A stretch of DNA of 64,000 nucleotides. It comes from Glossina fuscipes. Its lineage: Eukaryota; Arthropoda; Insecta; Diptera; Glossinidae. Made by a program: the position numbers and the translations under genes. Below, piece by piece: positions 1 to 13,400 of this stretch (positions are counted from its first letter, which is position 1; each line of letters starts with the position of its first letter). The notes under the pieces are model-generated. The model was not told where the DNA came from and ran no database searches. It saw only the letters and a list, made by a program, of their open reading frames with translations. The stretch is from the NCBI RefSeq assembly GCF_014805625.2, contig NW_023998416.1, positions 34,133,490-34,197,489 on the forward strand, written 5' to 3'.

Positions 1-524
1 CATAAACACTGAAAACCCGGAAAAACATCTGAGTCTTGTTTATGTTATGGGTCTTATTGTTGTAAAAAGCAGGTGCGATTGTTGTTTTTGGGAGAACATT
101 CTCAAATTTTTGGTGTGTTTATAAGAAGAGTTATATAGTTAGAACTGTCAAGATTATTCGTGATATACCGTGTACTCTAATAAGCAGCAGAAACAAAACC
201 TATAATTAAAAAACAAAACAAAAATTTATTAAATTGGATGAGAAAACAGATTATTTAAAAAATATATTAATCAAATAATAATTTAAAAAAAAAGCCAAAA
301 AATACAATTTTTTTAAAATACAATCCCGTTAAGTACCAATATACCGTTAACTTAGAAATTTTGCAATTAATATGATTTAGTCGGATTTGTGAATTTTAGA
401 TAAATTGCTTAAACCGATTATGTGAGTATTAGTTAAATCACGCACAGAAATATAAACATACACCCATACACATGTAGAAAACTAAATCTATTTAGATTTT
501 ACATCATTTTTTGATAACGTGTTT
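1..524 (-). other. Ziz 3' UTR and downstream flank
   Basis: No gene seen. AATAAA on the minus strand at 225-230 lies about 300 nt after the Ziz stop and is the most likely poly(A) signal. The rest is A/T-rich. Confidence 0.5.
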
Positions 525-1478
525 TTAGGCAGTACTTGAATGATTTGAAGCTCCGCTAATGGCATTAAACAAAGCCATACTATTGCGTTGTGTTGTCGAG
601 TTATTCCCAATGTCGTCTAATGGCTGAAAAGGTTCTTCTAACAGATCACTTAAAGCCTGACACATTCTTTGATAATTTTCCTTTAAAACGTTATGGTACT
701 CCTTCTGATCTGAGCTAATCATACGCGAATTTAATTGCAAGGCAGTATGACAAACTCCAATAAAATCTCTGCAAGATGTAATGAAATATTTATTTACAAT
801 CGATATGTATAGAGTGTTACTCTCAACGAACCTAAATACATCTTTAAGATCCTCTACGCGATCTGTTGAAAAGTTATTAACCACCTTGGGATCCAGGAAT
901 GCTTGAGCGTAGGCCAAAGGACCGGCGTTTACTGTAACAGCCACGCTTCCCTGCAAACGCAATTGCAATTTTTTAACATCTGCTGGCGGAAGGATGACTT
1001 CTTCCAGTTCGGAAACTTTAGTTTGCATTTCATCTATGGCGACTTCAATAGGACTCAGTTCGATAATTTCACGTGATTTTACCGGTATACGTTTCAATAC
1101 GTAAGGAAATGAGTAAGAAGCTTTAAAAGAAAAACATATTAGTTCAACTTAGCACAACTTCTCGTTAAAAGATGAGATCTTGGTCCTTAGCAATGGTTAG
1201 TGTTCTGCCTACAAGGACAGACCCAATTGAAAAGCTCAATTTCAGTTAGGCATTCATTGATACTTACTTTTAATAACAGTTTTTCGTTTCCATTGCTCTT
1301 CGACAGTGCCTCTGGCAGAACCTGATTTTGTGAACGGAGTCTCATACATGAACGTGTCAACATCGTGATTCTGTTCAAATTCGTTTAAACGCTGATCAAG
1401 TTCCTCTTTAGAGAAAAACGGTACCACATGTGTTACTTGAATGTAGGCCAGTTTCGCGTCCAGTTCTTGTACGTCAAC
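525..1478 (-). CDS. Ziz: Ziz coding exons 11 and 12: catalytic end of DHR2 and C-terminus
   Basis: Exon 11 (1478-1268) encodes VDVQELDAKLAYIQVTHVV to KRKTVIK. Exon 12 (1120-525) encodes TSYSFPYVLKRIPVKS to the TAA at 525-527. Exon 12 holds ELSPIEVAIDEM and LQGSVAVTVNAGPLAYA, the nucleotide-sensing loop of DHR2. Donor GTAAGT after one codon base, acceptor TTAAAG. The tail after the final helix is Ser/Asn-rich. Confidence 0.93.
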
Positions 1479-4400
1479 CTTTAAAAAAGGCAGAATAAAA
1501 CAAGACACATTAAATGCTTGAAAATATTAGAAATTTCCCAATGAACATTCTGGGCACTAAGCACACGGTTGTTTGACATTTCATTTTGCTGCGAAGATTG
1601 TATTTGTGAAAATTTCTTTAATTATTCAAACTTAAATTTTCACATTCTACTTTTCATTATCTATCACTACAATAATAAATATAATCACAAAAAAACATTT
1701 TGTCATTTTTTTTGGTTGTAAATAGTTTGTCAAAAATTAATTGAATTTGAATCGGTTTGGATTTCGCTCGCACAAGATTATTGTGGACCAAACCACAAAA
1801 ACATATTTTGCAAAAATCTTTTTATTTCACCAATAAAAACCGACCAACCAACCAAGCCAGCTCGACAAATATGTCTGGCCATCAATTACAAGAAATGACC
1901 TGTGCCCTTACCGACGATGTCGTCGGACCCATGAAAACAGATGAACCAGCGCTCATATATAATAAATCGATTAATCCTCACCGCATTGTTGTAACAGCGA
2001 ATGGTATAAAAATAAAATCAAACTTAAATCCGAATGCTAAGGAATTCTATCCGTCATATATAAAACGAGAGCGTTTGAAGTCCGATGAAGAGTTATATAA
2101 TGCAATAAAAGAAGAATTGGAGGGAGGAAAGGATGATAACAAATTCGAAGATAACAATACTTCAGAGAAAGATGTAGAAATTATAATAAAGGAATATAAA
2201 GAAATATCTGCGCCAAAAATGGGTAAAGCCAGAGTCGAAAACATTGTACTTGAAACTTTGGATGAAAATTCTTGTAATGCCGAGACCATAGAAAGCTCTC
2301 TTGGGTTTTCACAAGTTGTCGAAATAATAGTCGCCGACGAAATCAAAAGTGATTTACCGGTAGCAGACAAAAAAATAAAAGATTCTAAAGGTGGCAGTAT
2401 TAAGCAAAGTGAAAGGAAAGAAGAAAAAAACTGTAAGAGTGAAGTTAGTGTAAAGGAAAAACTTCATTTGTCGAGGAGCAGCGCCGCCACCAAATCCAAA
2501 TTAAGAAGTTTGAAAGATTCTAAGGAAGTTAATTTTCCCTCCGCCAAAGCAAGCGAAGCCCAAAATAATATCAAAGAAGTCACTTTAATGAAGTGTCCAA
2601 ATATGGAGTTACCTAGATTTGAAGTGAACAATGTGCCAGAAAATAATGAGAAGAAGTCTTCCTTTACAGCAGTAGAAGATGGATCAGATCGCTCTACACC
2701 AAACAGTATAGATGTAGAGAGTGACGTGGCACAATCTTTGCTAAAAGAGAGGGTAGAAGACGTAGGCGATCACAGTCATAAAAACGAAAGCGACACCAAT
2801 TTACAGATTCAAATTAATCACTTGAGCAAAAGCCAAACAAATATTAAGCCCACTATAACTAAGGAAATTTTAGATGGCGTGGCCCCACCAGCCAGTCCAA
2901 CCGCCGACGTTTATAGTCGCAATGCTAATTTATTGGCAGACAAGCGCAAAAATCTCATTGTTGATAATTTAAAAAAACCAAAAGCCACTAAACCGAATGC
3001 AATAGGAACGGCAGCAATAAAATCGACCGGTATTGTAGGTCTGAAGAAAGCTTCAATCCCGGAAAGACCTAATACCTCTAAAGAAAGCACACTGGGCGCA
3101 ATAAATAAAGATCGAAACCGTACAATGGCACAAACTAAAACTAAAACTACCTCAGCAGATACGAAGTCAGCAGTTGCGCCAGCCGCCGCAAATAACGCCC
3201 CTGTTAGAAATTCTTTGAAAAGTCGTCCCAGTGTTAACACCAAATCGAATGCAGAATGTGTAAAAAAGGAGGGTTCCATTACTAGCACAAAAATATCACC
3301 CACAACAATTTCGAAAGACAGAAGCGGAGCGCTAACATCCAGGTAAAATTTTTTTTATTTTATTTTATAAGAACGCTACATACACTATATCCCTCTTTAG
3401 AGCCCCTTCACAGAGCTCCGCTCCTGGCAAAACAATAAATAGTTCTTTGGCTAAGAACCCGGAAAAGACGTCTATTGCTGCTTCAACGCCCTCATCATTC
3501 AAATCGAAGGATTCTAGTCTAAAATCAGCACGCAGTGCCGTGCCATCAACGCTCCGTAAAACGGACACTTCAAAAGTAAATTAACTTAAACTCATTTTAA
3601 TCTTTGTCTTCTGTGGATTTCGCAAAATTTTTAAATTTCCGGCATTGTTGAATAGATTTCAAAATTTTCTTTTTTTTGTTTTTTTTTTTTTCTTGAATTT
3701 TCGCGTAGAGTTGAACATAACGAAATCCCATTTTGAATATATTAGTGATTTTTGGAAATTATTGTTAAAGAAAATGTTAAGCATCTTTGTTCGCGTACAA
3801 AAATTTTCGTTATTATTGCTTAACATTATAAATTTAAGTCGTTGTCGTGACGAATAACTTTTATTTTGATGTTAAAAAAATGTTGTAAAAAACGATATTT
3901 TATGTAAAATGGGGAACCACCAGTCCACACACAAACAAAACTTGTTTTACTTAATAATAAATTAAGTTTGAAAACTTAAGGAAAAACACAACAACTTGTT
4001 TTATCTGAAGTGAAGACTTATTACATGTCTCCTAAATATTTAGGGGATTTGTAAAAGAAGCAGGGCGCAAAGCGAATAATCGAGAGCATTTACTTCTCCG
4101 GTAGCCGATTCTCCATAGACAAAGCTCTCTTGTCGACTTTCATACCACTATAAAAATCTACAGAAGGTAGTCTCTTCTTCTTCTTCCTTCCTTCACTCGA
4201 ACACTGGAAGGGGCAGATCATATGCTTTGCAAACACAGGTGTGACACAGTGCTCAATGTTGTATGACTATGCCTGGTCGCGGAAAAGTATAAATCGTGCC
4301 GTTGCTGTCCATATGATAGGTGACAGACATATAACGCGCGACAAGAGACGCAATATCCATTCTGTTCGCCGTCAGATACCATGGATTTGTACCTACAACA

Positions 4401-7400
4401 TGCGTTTTTGAAATTGTTTCCTTCAACTCTTTGCCTTTGCTGTAATAATTACCATAACCTCGCGGACGCGCGCGAAATACAGACTCAAAAGCTAATCGTC
4501 CCTTGCGATCTATATTAAAAAGTGGAAATACTTTTCCCGACGCGATCTGCTTTTGAGATGACGTAGTAGAACGAACTTGCTAATGTTCAACGTAAGATGT
4601 TCCCCATGATAGCTGGAGTAAGGATCTATGGATTGATGGTGATGGTGTTATTCTTTTTTGTGATAAGGTCTTAAGTGTACAGCAAACCAGATGCGTGAAA
4701 AAGTGCACAGAAACAAAGGCGAGATGTTAAGGCTTTTATATACGAGCCTGATACCGGGTTGCTAACAACGTTTTAAATTGAGAAAAGAGCAATAATCATA
4801 TATAATTTTATCTCTGCATATGTAGGGAGTGTGTTTGGCGATCTAGCCTGGGGTGCCTCTCATCGACAAAATAACTAGAATTTATATAATTATACGCCCC
4901 CTTTTTATGTGCACTTACCGGCGATGAATCCATAATAAGTTTAACGACATCAGCACCGAATTTGTCCTTATATTGCTTGGCCAGACGTTCGGAGATCTCA
5001 CTTAGGGAAGTTAACTTCGGTTCCTTGTAGACATATTCAATGGAATGATCCTCTTCAAAGTATATCTAAAACGATTGATGAGATCAAATATTTTCTTTTT
5101 ATTGGAATCTTCGTCACTTACCATGCCGTAGAAAACGACGCGATAAAATCTGCCAAGCAAGCGTTTTCCAGAACGATTAACTTCAATAATTTTACCGTAA
5201 GCTTTCGCTAGATGTTCGTACGACTCTTGCAGGTCATTGTAATTGCGGGTCTTTTCAAGCAAGGGCAATATCAATTTATATAATTCGCCGAGGCATTCAT
5301 AACGTTCGGCATTATCGAGGAAAACCGCGCTTTGTTTAAGTTGTTCTAACAACATTTGTTCTGTGTACTGGGAATCTTGCGAACCAGCATCAAGTTTCAA
5401 GCCCTGTTCATCGCGAGGTATATTGCGAGAAATTTTGGTGAAAGCCGTTGAACCCCAACTAATAGAGCATCCCCCTTTCAAACGTAAATATTCTGACATC
5501 AAAGCAGCTATGTGCAGATGGCAACATGCAGCTTCGGAAATGTTACCATTTTGTTCGTGATTTCTAGCCATGGTAATTAACCATGTATGCCTTAGCTCAG
5601 GAGTGGAAGCATATGAATTGGCTAAGGAATACTGAAGTTCCAGCAATCGCTCAGGATCCATATGATGGGCCTGCATTTGAGCAGTAGCCATTAATACTGT
5701 TCTTACGCGGCGAGTCAGATCTTTGACTTCTACGGGAAAACCGGTACCTTTCATGGCCTTATCACTGGTTGCGTAACTGTTAATTAACGAGAGACTCTCT
5801 TGGAAACGTGCATTATTCAAGCCAATAACATTGCCTATCATTTGAGAAACGGATATAATGACTTGCAAGTGTACTCTAGTTAAACCTTTGCGTCCACTAA
5901 ATTCAAAATTACTGCGCATGAGCAGGTATAAAACAGCGCACGATTCATGTCTTATCTGCACCAAGCGACTATCACAAGCTTTTAGTAATTCGTAAACCAT
6001 ATGGCCGCACAATACAGCGTTGCCTTTAAACAGGGCCGGCGAGAAGTTATTGATGAAAGCCCGCAAAGCAGCGAAAACATGTTTTGATAGACTTTCGGAT
6101 TGCCCTAATTGCAGGAACTTCAAATAAACTCGAGCCAATTTCGGCAATATCAAACTATCATTGAGTTTTTGACGGAACTCCACCGCATAGAGACCCAAGC
6201 AATCCAAAATTATCATACCGATTTCCGTGGCCAGATTCGATTCATATAAAGCGCGTTGATTGCGAGCCGCTTCGTCAAGTAAATTTTCGCGATTTTGTGC
6301 TAAATTTAAGGTACCCGTTTCGTGTATGGTCTGCCCGTTTTCTAGATTAGGCGGCGACGTGCGAGCAGGTAAAGTGCTTGCCTTGGCCGCACGAAAAGAA
6401 CGTATTTCTCGACTGTCTTCGTGCAAACTTAGGTTTTTCTTACCTACGTAACGAAATTGTATTAAGCATAGTTCTAAAATTGTCATGAAATGCAAAATTT
6501 CCGTTTCGTTGCAATTTTGCCACCAACCAATCATTTGATCATGCGATAAATGCTTAATGACGAACAGGAAGCCGAAAAGCAGATCCCTGCTTTCTGATGA
6601 AGAGAACTTGTCACATCGAATCATTGTTTGTGCATGCGTCACGCTTATCGATCGATTATGACCACTGCGTAAGGCCACTTCACTATTCTCAGCAAATCCA
6701 TTCGCAGTACAGGGTACGAAAGTGGTATCTTGAGAATTCTGAGAGTTAGAAGTGAGCGAATTTAGTGAAGTCTCCGAAACGCCGTTAGTTATTGCTGAAT
6801 TGGAAATGGCAGCTAAATAATTGCTTTCTCTCAAGTGTACCGAAGATCTTAAAGGACTAGGATGTTCCATGTGGGACGCAGTCCGATTCTTTGATTGCGG
6901 CGTTGAAGCTCCAGTATTAAAACTCTGATCTTTAGCGAACACATAACTGCTTGAGCATGACAAACGCTGAGTGTAAGAAGCTGAGTCAGCATAAACATGA
7001 CCGTTAGGTGTAGTCACCTCTGACAGATCATCGATTCTTTGCATATTATCCATAACTATGCCCAACCAGGGTACATATAATAAAGCGATACGAGACAGTT
7101 GTCCCCGATTTTGATAGCGTTCGTCTAGCTCATGTTTGGCCAATAAATTTTTATATATAGACAAAGCGTGACGCCTTACGTGGCCAATTTCATTTAAACT
7201 ACTTTTCAATTCTTGCAGTAATAGGCCGGAGAGGAAATGTTGTCGGCAAAATTCTTCAGTCAAATTGAAATGTTGCATCATTTCTGGTGGCCTGTTCTTA
7301 GGATTGAGAACAAATGGCAGATTCAAAGGAACGTAATGCTCATGTTGGCATATTTCGCGCAGGAAATTGAATTTGAATTCTTGTAAAGTTCTAGCATCTC

Positions 7401-10400
7401 CCGGAGAAAATTGTTCTAAAATATATCTTATCAATTTAAACACAAATCCACGATCCATGAATGTTAGGCAACGTTTAACAAATTGCGACATCGACTTGTT
7501 TAAGTGCTGCGTCTCCACCGGCAAATCTTTATAACGTGCTATCAGATACGGTATTAACACTCTTATAAGATTTTGCACTCGTTCATGGTACTCTTTAGGA
7601 AAACGCTCATTTCTTAGCATCCGTATACGTCGCGTATCTAATAGATGTTGTGCCATACTCTTGATAATTAAATCGAAAAATATCTCTGAGTAACGCATAA
7701 ATTTATGAACTACCAGGAAATCGGTATTGTTAGGATTCAGTATAGTGGGCAGGTGACGACACAATTCACCGTGTACTGTGCGCGTAGTTCTCTGATTATA
7801 ATACGGAGCGTGGAAGACATAGGTCACGTAAGACGCGAGTAATTCTTTTCGCCCGGCTTCTTCTGTTATCATATGAATAACATTAATGAGTAAACGGATT
7901 ATGTTCAAACCTACTTCTTCCGATTGTGTATGAACTAACAAAGTGAAAAGCTCATTCAGTAAAGTAGGCAGGTAGTTAATCAATGTGGTTATGTCAATAG
8001 CGTGAACCGCTTTAAGAATTTTACACGTTTCACTTTCGGCCGGCATAGCTGTAGTTTTACCGCCTTCCAATAATCGCTCAGAATGCACAAAGTAATTGTG
8101 CAAGTGTTGATCACTAGTGTGAACCGTAGAATCCATCCGAAGTGCTACACTGAAAATTGGGCGCTGATTGTCGATCCATTGTATGTCTGGTCCACAATAC
8201 TGCTAAAAATAGGGTACGAATTTGTAGAGCCACAGAATATATTAAGAAGGATGTGTGATGTGATGAGAGTATACAGTGGTGTACAAGAATGACCGTAACG
8301 TGTTATTATGTTGTGATGAACAATCAAAGAGCAAGGGACACATCAAACAAAAGAAAAACATAAAATTGTATAAATTAATGAGAAAAACATGAATATACGA
8401 TATTATTACGAAATTATCATAAAATTGTTTTTGTCGGTGCGAAACTCATATAAAGTAAAATATAAAGTAAATGGTTTTGCGCTCTGAGTTGTCCTTTTAG
8501 TAAATTTTATAGTCATTGCCTTCTACTTTTTTTATTAGTGACCACGAACATATAAGTGAATACATTAACAATTACATCAAAGATTTTCAATATGCTAATT
8601 TCCGAAACAACTATTCATTGCTTATGATATAGAGCAGGTTTATGTGCCGTCTTTCCCCTATCTCCCTGATAAGCATATTTTGTATTCAATCTATGATTTG
8701 AAATATTCGAGATAATTTAATGAAATTTAATAATACGCTGACACGTTTCGGCAAAAAGGCATATCTTATTCGAAATGGATTGGATAGGTTCACTTTTTCA
8801 AACATCCCCTCAGTATATGCAAAAAGTTTGCAAATTTTTATAATTTTCTTGCAAAAATTGGTGGAAAATATTATTTTCGCACTTTAAACGTGGAACGTCG
8901 GACGAGGCCAAATTTTTAAGTTACTTCCATATAATATTTCTTAAAAAAACTACTGATAAGAAGGTGTAATTTTTACTATTTTTTTGAAAAACGTGTTTAG
9001 AACAGATATTCGATATATATATTTTCCATGTGCCCCTTCGACCAGATAGGTTTAATTTTGGTGCCCTCTTCCGTATAGGAATTCTTATGAAGGGTAAACC
9101 TTCACAGGGCAGTAAAGCTGAATTTTAAGTATTTTATGGCCAAAATAGTCAGATAATGAAGGTTTTAATAATGGTCTTTTTCGGCTATAACGTTTTGAGT
9201 TTTTTCTTCCGTTTTTTACGGGTTTCACAGTTTTCGTAATAACAGATGCTTACAATCAAAAATCAGAATTTGCGTAAGACAGTCTTAATCACGGTAAGCT
9301 TAGTTGTTCGTTCCCCTCTTGCTTCCTTTACAAGAAAGGAGCAAAGACTGAAATTTATCGCACTGACACTTGGTTTTAATGAGGGTTGCATCGCCTCTGT
9401 AGACTGCGAGTAAAAAAATGTTATTTTGCTTAGCTGATTAGAGCACAAGTTTTGATATTTATCTCTAAATTGTTTTTTTTTTCGTTTTTAAATGAATGGA
9501 TCCTGGATTTACGGTGTATTTTAAACTACTGTCTTTTTATGGTTCTTTATTGCTCGCTTTCAAAAGAAAATTTGCTTTCTGCAACAGAAGGCCATGAGAA
9601 AACTGAAACATAACGTGGTGACATTACTTAAAATTTCCAATCCAAGTTCGAAAATTGACATCGACCGACCGTAATAAGTGAATATAACCCAAAGAGAAAA
9701 TGGAATTATTCAAAATAGTTAAAAAAAGTAGTAATAAGTTCAATTTTTTAAAGTTAGCGGGTAGCCAAAATGTCCGTTAAGTAAAAGGAAACAAAAAGGA
9801 AGTTGCAAGAAGGTTAGTTAAATCCTAATAAAGGCATGAAGAGGAGGTTCTGTTAAAAAAATTTGGGATACCGGTATCATTCTAAAAGTAAAGAGATAAG
9901 AACATATTACATCGTATCAGTTAGCGACAAATAATGCAATTTTCGTATAAAACTGGGAAGCTATTCAAACTTTCAGAACTTTTGAAAGTATACAACTTTA
10001 AATACGTTTTAGTTACGTGACCTCGTGGCGCAACGGCAGCGCGTCTGACTCCAATCCGAAGGGTTCGTGTTTAAATCACGTGTGGGGCAATGGGGTGCTC
10101 GTGATCGTGTGCTTTTTTTTTTTTCTTTTCTTTTTTTACATTATCCATTAGAACACAAGTTCGTTTTACTTAACAATTGCAAACTTAAGCTTGTTAGATA
10201 GTCTTCGACAATTTGAAACATCCAAGGAAAAACAAAAAGTACTTACCCCTCGTCCCAAACCTAACGGTTTGACACTAAGATATCCAACCGGCAAATTAGC
10301 GGCTACAGGTATCGCCTGTTCGTCTAAGTTTATCTTGCCTTTGTGCAACAATGGCAGCCAAGCATAACCGATAGGTGTCTCGAAAGAAGCATTTGTATCG

Positions 10401-13400
10401 CGTTTCTTGCCCAAGTTGCAGGAGACATGATAGAATGAGAATAGTAAATGGTGTTCGGAAAATATGCCCAGTGGAAGGCGTAATTTTATCTCCTCATACC
10501 AAGTGGGAAAGGTGTTGTGATGTAAGACAGGGCAAGCAATGTGTGAAACTAAGAAATCGTGACCAGGGCGACCGTAAATGCACTGAGAAAATGTAGTAGA
10601 TATTAATAAAAAAAAAATAAATAGATTTCACACAAAAAGAAAGCAAATCTACCTTCAAAGGTTTTGATTGCTCGTTATCGGAATCTCTCAGCTCTACTAT
10701 CACTGTTATATTGCGAGCTCGTGAAAAGATTTTTTGGCTATCAAACTGCAAACTCAATGGATACACAAATAGGTGACTGCAAAAATTGATGAAAGGATGG
10801 CAATCACGTTTGTAATTGCTTTGAAATTCAGTCATTTCCAAAGTGGCCATTTTAAGAGGAAAGGTTACATTGGACAAAGGAACCAGAGATTTCGTAAACG
10901 TTCCTGCAAAATAATTTTAAAAACTAATTCATTTTCACCTTCCTTCAATTTATTTTCGTTTTGCTTATTACCCTGAACATTTTCCACTTCTTCAATGATT
11001 AACTTCAAATTTCCCGGAATTATGGTCAGTTTACTCAACTTGTCAGGTTTCCTATACTCTGCTAATAGTTTCAACAGCTCCTCATCCTTTAACTTATTTA
11101 CCTCTTGCCTGTATATAGCGCTGAATTCGAATTCGTCGTTTTCCGTATCCAATTCATTGCTGTACAGTGTGAATAGCGGTCGCGCTGACCATGCAAATGG
11201 TTGACGATAATGACCGATATTTTGGGCATAATTTTTTACAGTTTTGTGCAACTTTTGGGCAACCTTAGGATCCCGATTCGGCTTTAAATATGGTTCAGCT
11301 GCTTGCACTATGTTCCCCTGTAGTATTTTTTCGATTTTTAATACTAAAAAGATATCAGGATGCACAGCAGTCACTGGAAATATTGCATGCCTAAGCTGAA
11401 CAAAGGGATCAGCAGGACAACGCAATAACTCGCTCGGAAGGTTTTCAAACAATGAATTATATGCTTTCGCGGTTTGGCGTGTCTTGTCGTCGTGGGGATC
11501 TTTCTTAGGTATTTGACTGAAAGCCACAGAAGGCGGCACTGGCGTATTAGGTAACATGTTTCTGACATGTTCACCGTTGATATTGAAATAAAACGATTCT
11601 GTAAGTTTGCGTCCTGCGCGTACATCATACAGAGCTAGACTAGTTATATAGGGTTCGACTTGACAGAGATGATCACCGCCCGATGTCCCATCAGTGACGC
11701 ATTGTAAACGAAAGCGTAAGCTACGACAAGCTATAAATATGCGTTTACCAAAATGTTCCCGATATTGATCTACATTCTCGATTGACGTAGCTTTGGACGT
11801 TGATTGAAAATTCGCAAACAAGCGACGACGATTTTCGCGGCGTGCCTGGGCAATGGAAATATCAGTCTCACGGCCATATTTTATTAACTGCGGATTCATC
11901 GATTGTTCGAGACCCTTGAGAGTACCAAATATGATTGTGTTGGATGTTGGAGGCAGTGCTCTTTCTAAGGAAGCGTTGCGTTTATCTTCCTGTATTTTAT
12001 TTTGTTGCAATACAGAAGATAATTTACTCAGCCAATCTTTAAAATCTTCTTCATTTTCGGCAGCCAAAGTGAAAGATTTGTGACCGGCGGTCATACGCAA
12101 TTCAAAACAGAAACGACCACGTTTGGGATTCTGAACGTAAAAGAAAACAGATGTGATTACTTCTCTAAACATCAAGCTTTCAAAAAACCTTAATTTTCAT
12201 CTTACTTGAACGACTTCGGTGCAGAAATCCATAACAATTGTAGCTTTGGCTTCGCCTTGCTTTTCATCTTTATGCAGTTCCAGTATATAAGTACCATCCA
12301 CTTCTTGGCGTAAATAACAATATCTAGAGAGCCTTCATTGAATATCTATTTTCTGGTTTAAAAGATTAGCAATCAAACCTTCTTTTAAAAGATTTATTGC
12401 CTATGTTGGCAAACATGCGATCGGATATCGAATCTGGACCTTTCAATAAATAGCCTTGTTTTGTTATAGTATCCGCTTGCGATCTGGTCATTTGCTCATC
12501 TATGCGATCTTGATCGGCATCAATTTCATAGACTTCTTCTCGCAATACATCGGAGGGACTTAGTCTAGATTTAATAGAAAGATAAAATCTCGTATAACTT
12601 GTTAAATACAATTTAAATATACTTTGGCAGGTCGTGGCAGGAACCTCCATAAGCACTGTATTTATAGTGTATTAAGTGATTTCTTGCTCGGTACGTATAC
12701 AATGCTTGTCTGGTAAAACGGGAGCATTCTGCCTTGAATCCCGATTGTATTAGCCCACTTTGGTTCTCTAGCAAATCATCGACATTATCGAGATCGTAAT
12801 CTTCTTCCGGTTGCGCTAAATTACTCGATTTTAGGGTGGATGTAGAAGATGATTGCGACTTGTTATCGCCGATTAAGGAAACAGCAGATTCATAAGAATC
12901 TTGGGAATTTGTCGGTGACTTGATAACACAAAGATTCGCTGAAGTTTGTGAGCTCTTACGCGATAAATCACCGTTTCGTAAATTACAATTCGATGTGTTT
13001 GTCGCGGGTAAACTGAACTGTCGGTGTGTGGTGCGAGGACTAGATTGTTGGCTGATATTGTAATAACTTGAGCCGTTAGTCGGCACGTTACCATTTGAAC
13101 CATGCAATGGACATATGATAGCCTCATTGGGCGGATCGAAACGTTCCGTGACCGATCTAAAATTTGTGCGCTGTTTTCGAGGCAAAATAATTTCCTAAGC
13201 ACAAAAGCAAACATAGAAGACGATGATTAAGAACAAACAAACAAACAAACAAACAAACAAAACAACACAAAACAAAATTTAAATATATTTCACGTTATAT
13301 ACCTACCGAGACATCATCATTCGGATACATAAGTAATTCTCTATGCGGATCATTTTGTATGAGTGTTTTATTTTTCGATACAAATTCTTCAAAATCAATA

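Noticed and set aside
1757..1870. N-terminal extension of the PAM2 protein to 1757
   Set aside because: The extension has no ATG; the first ATG is at 1871 and opens the ordered N-terminal region.
10019..10089. Functional tRNA-Trp gene
   Set aside because: Anticodon stem mismatches, altered B-box and poor acceptor pairing.
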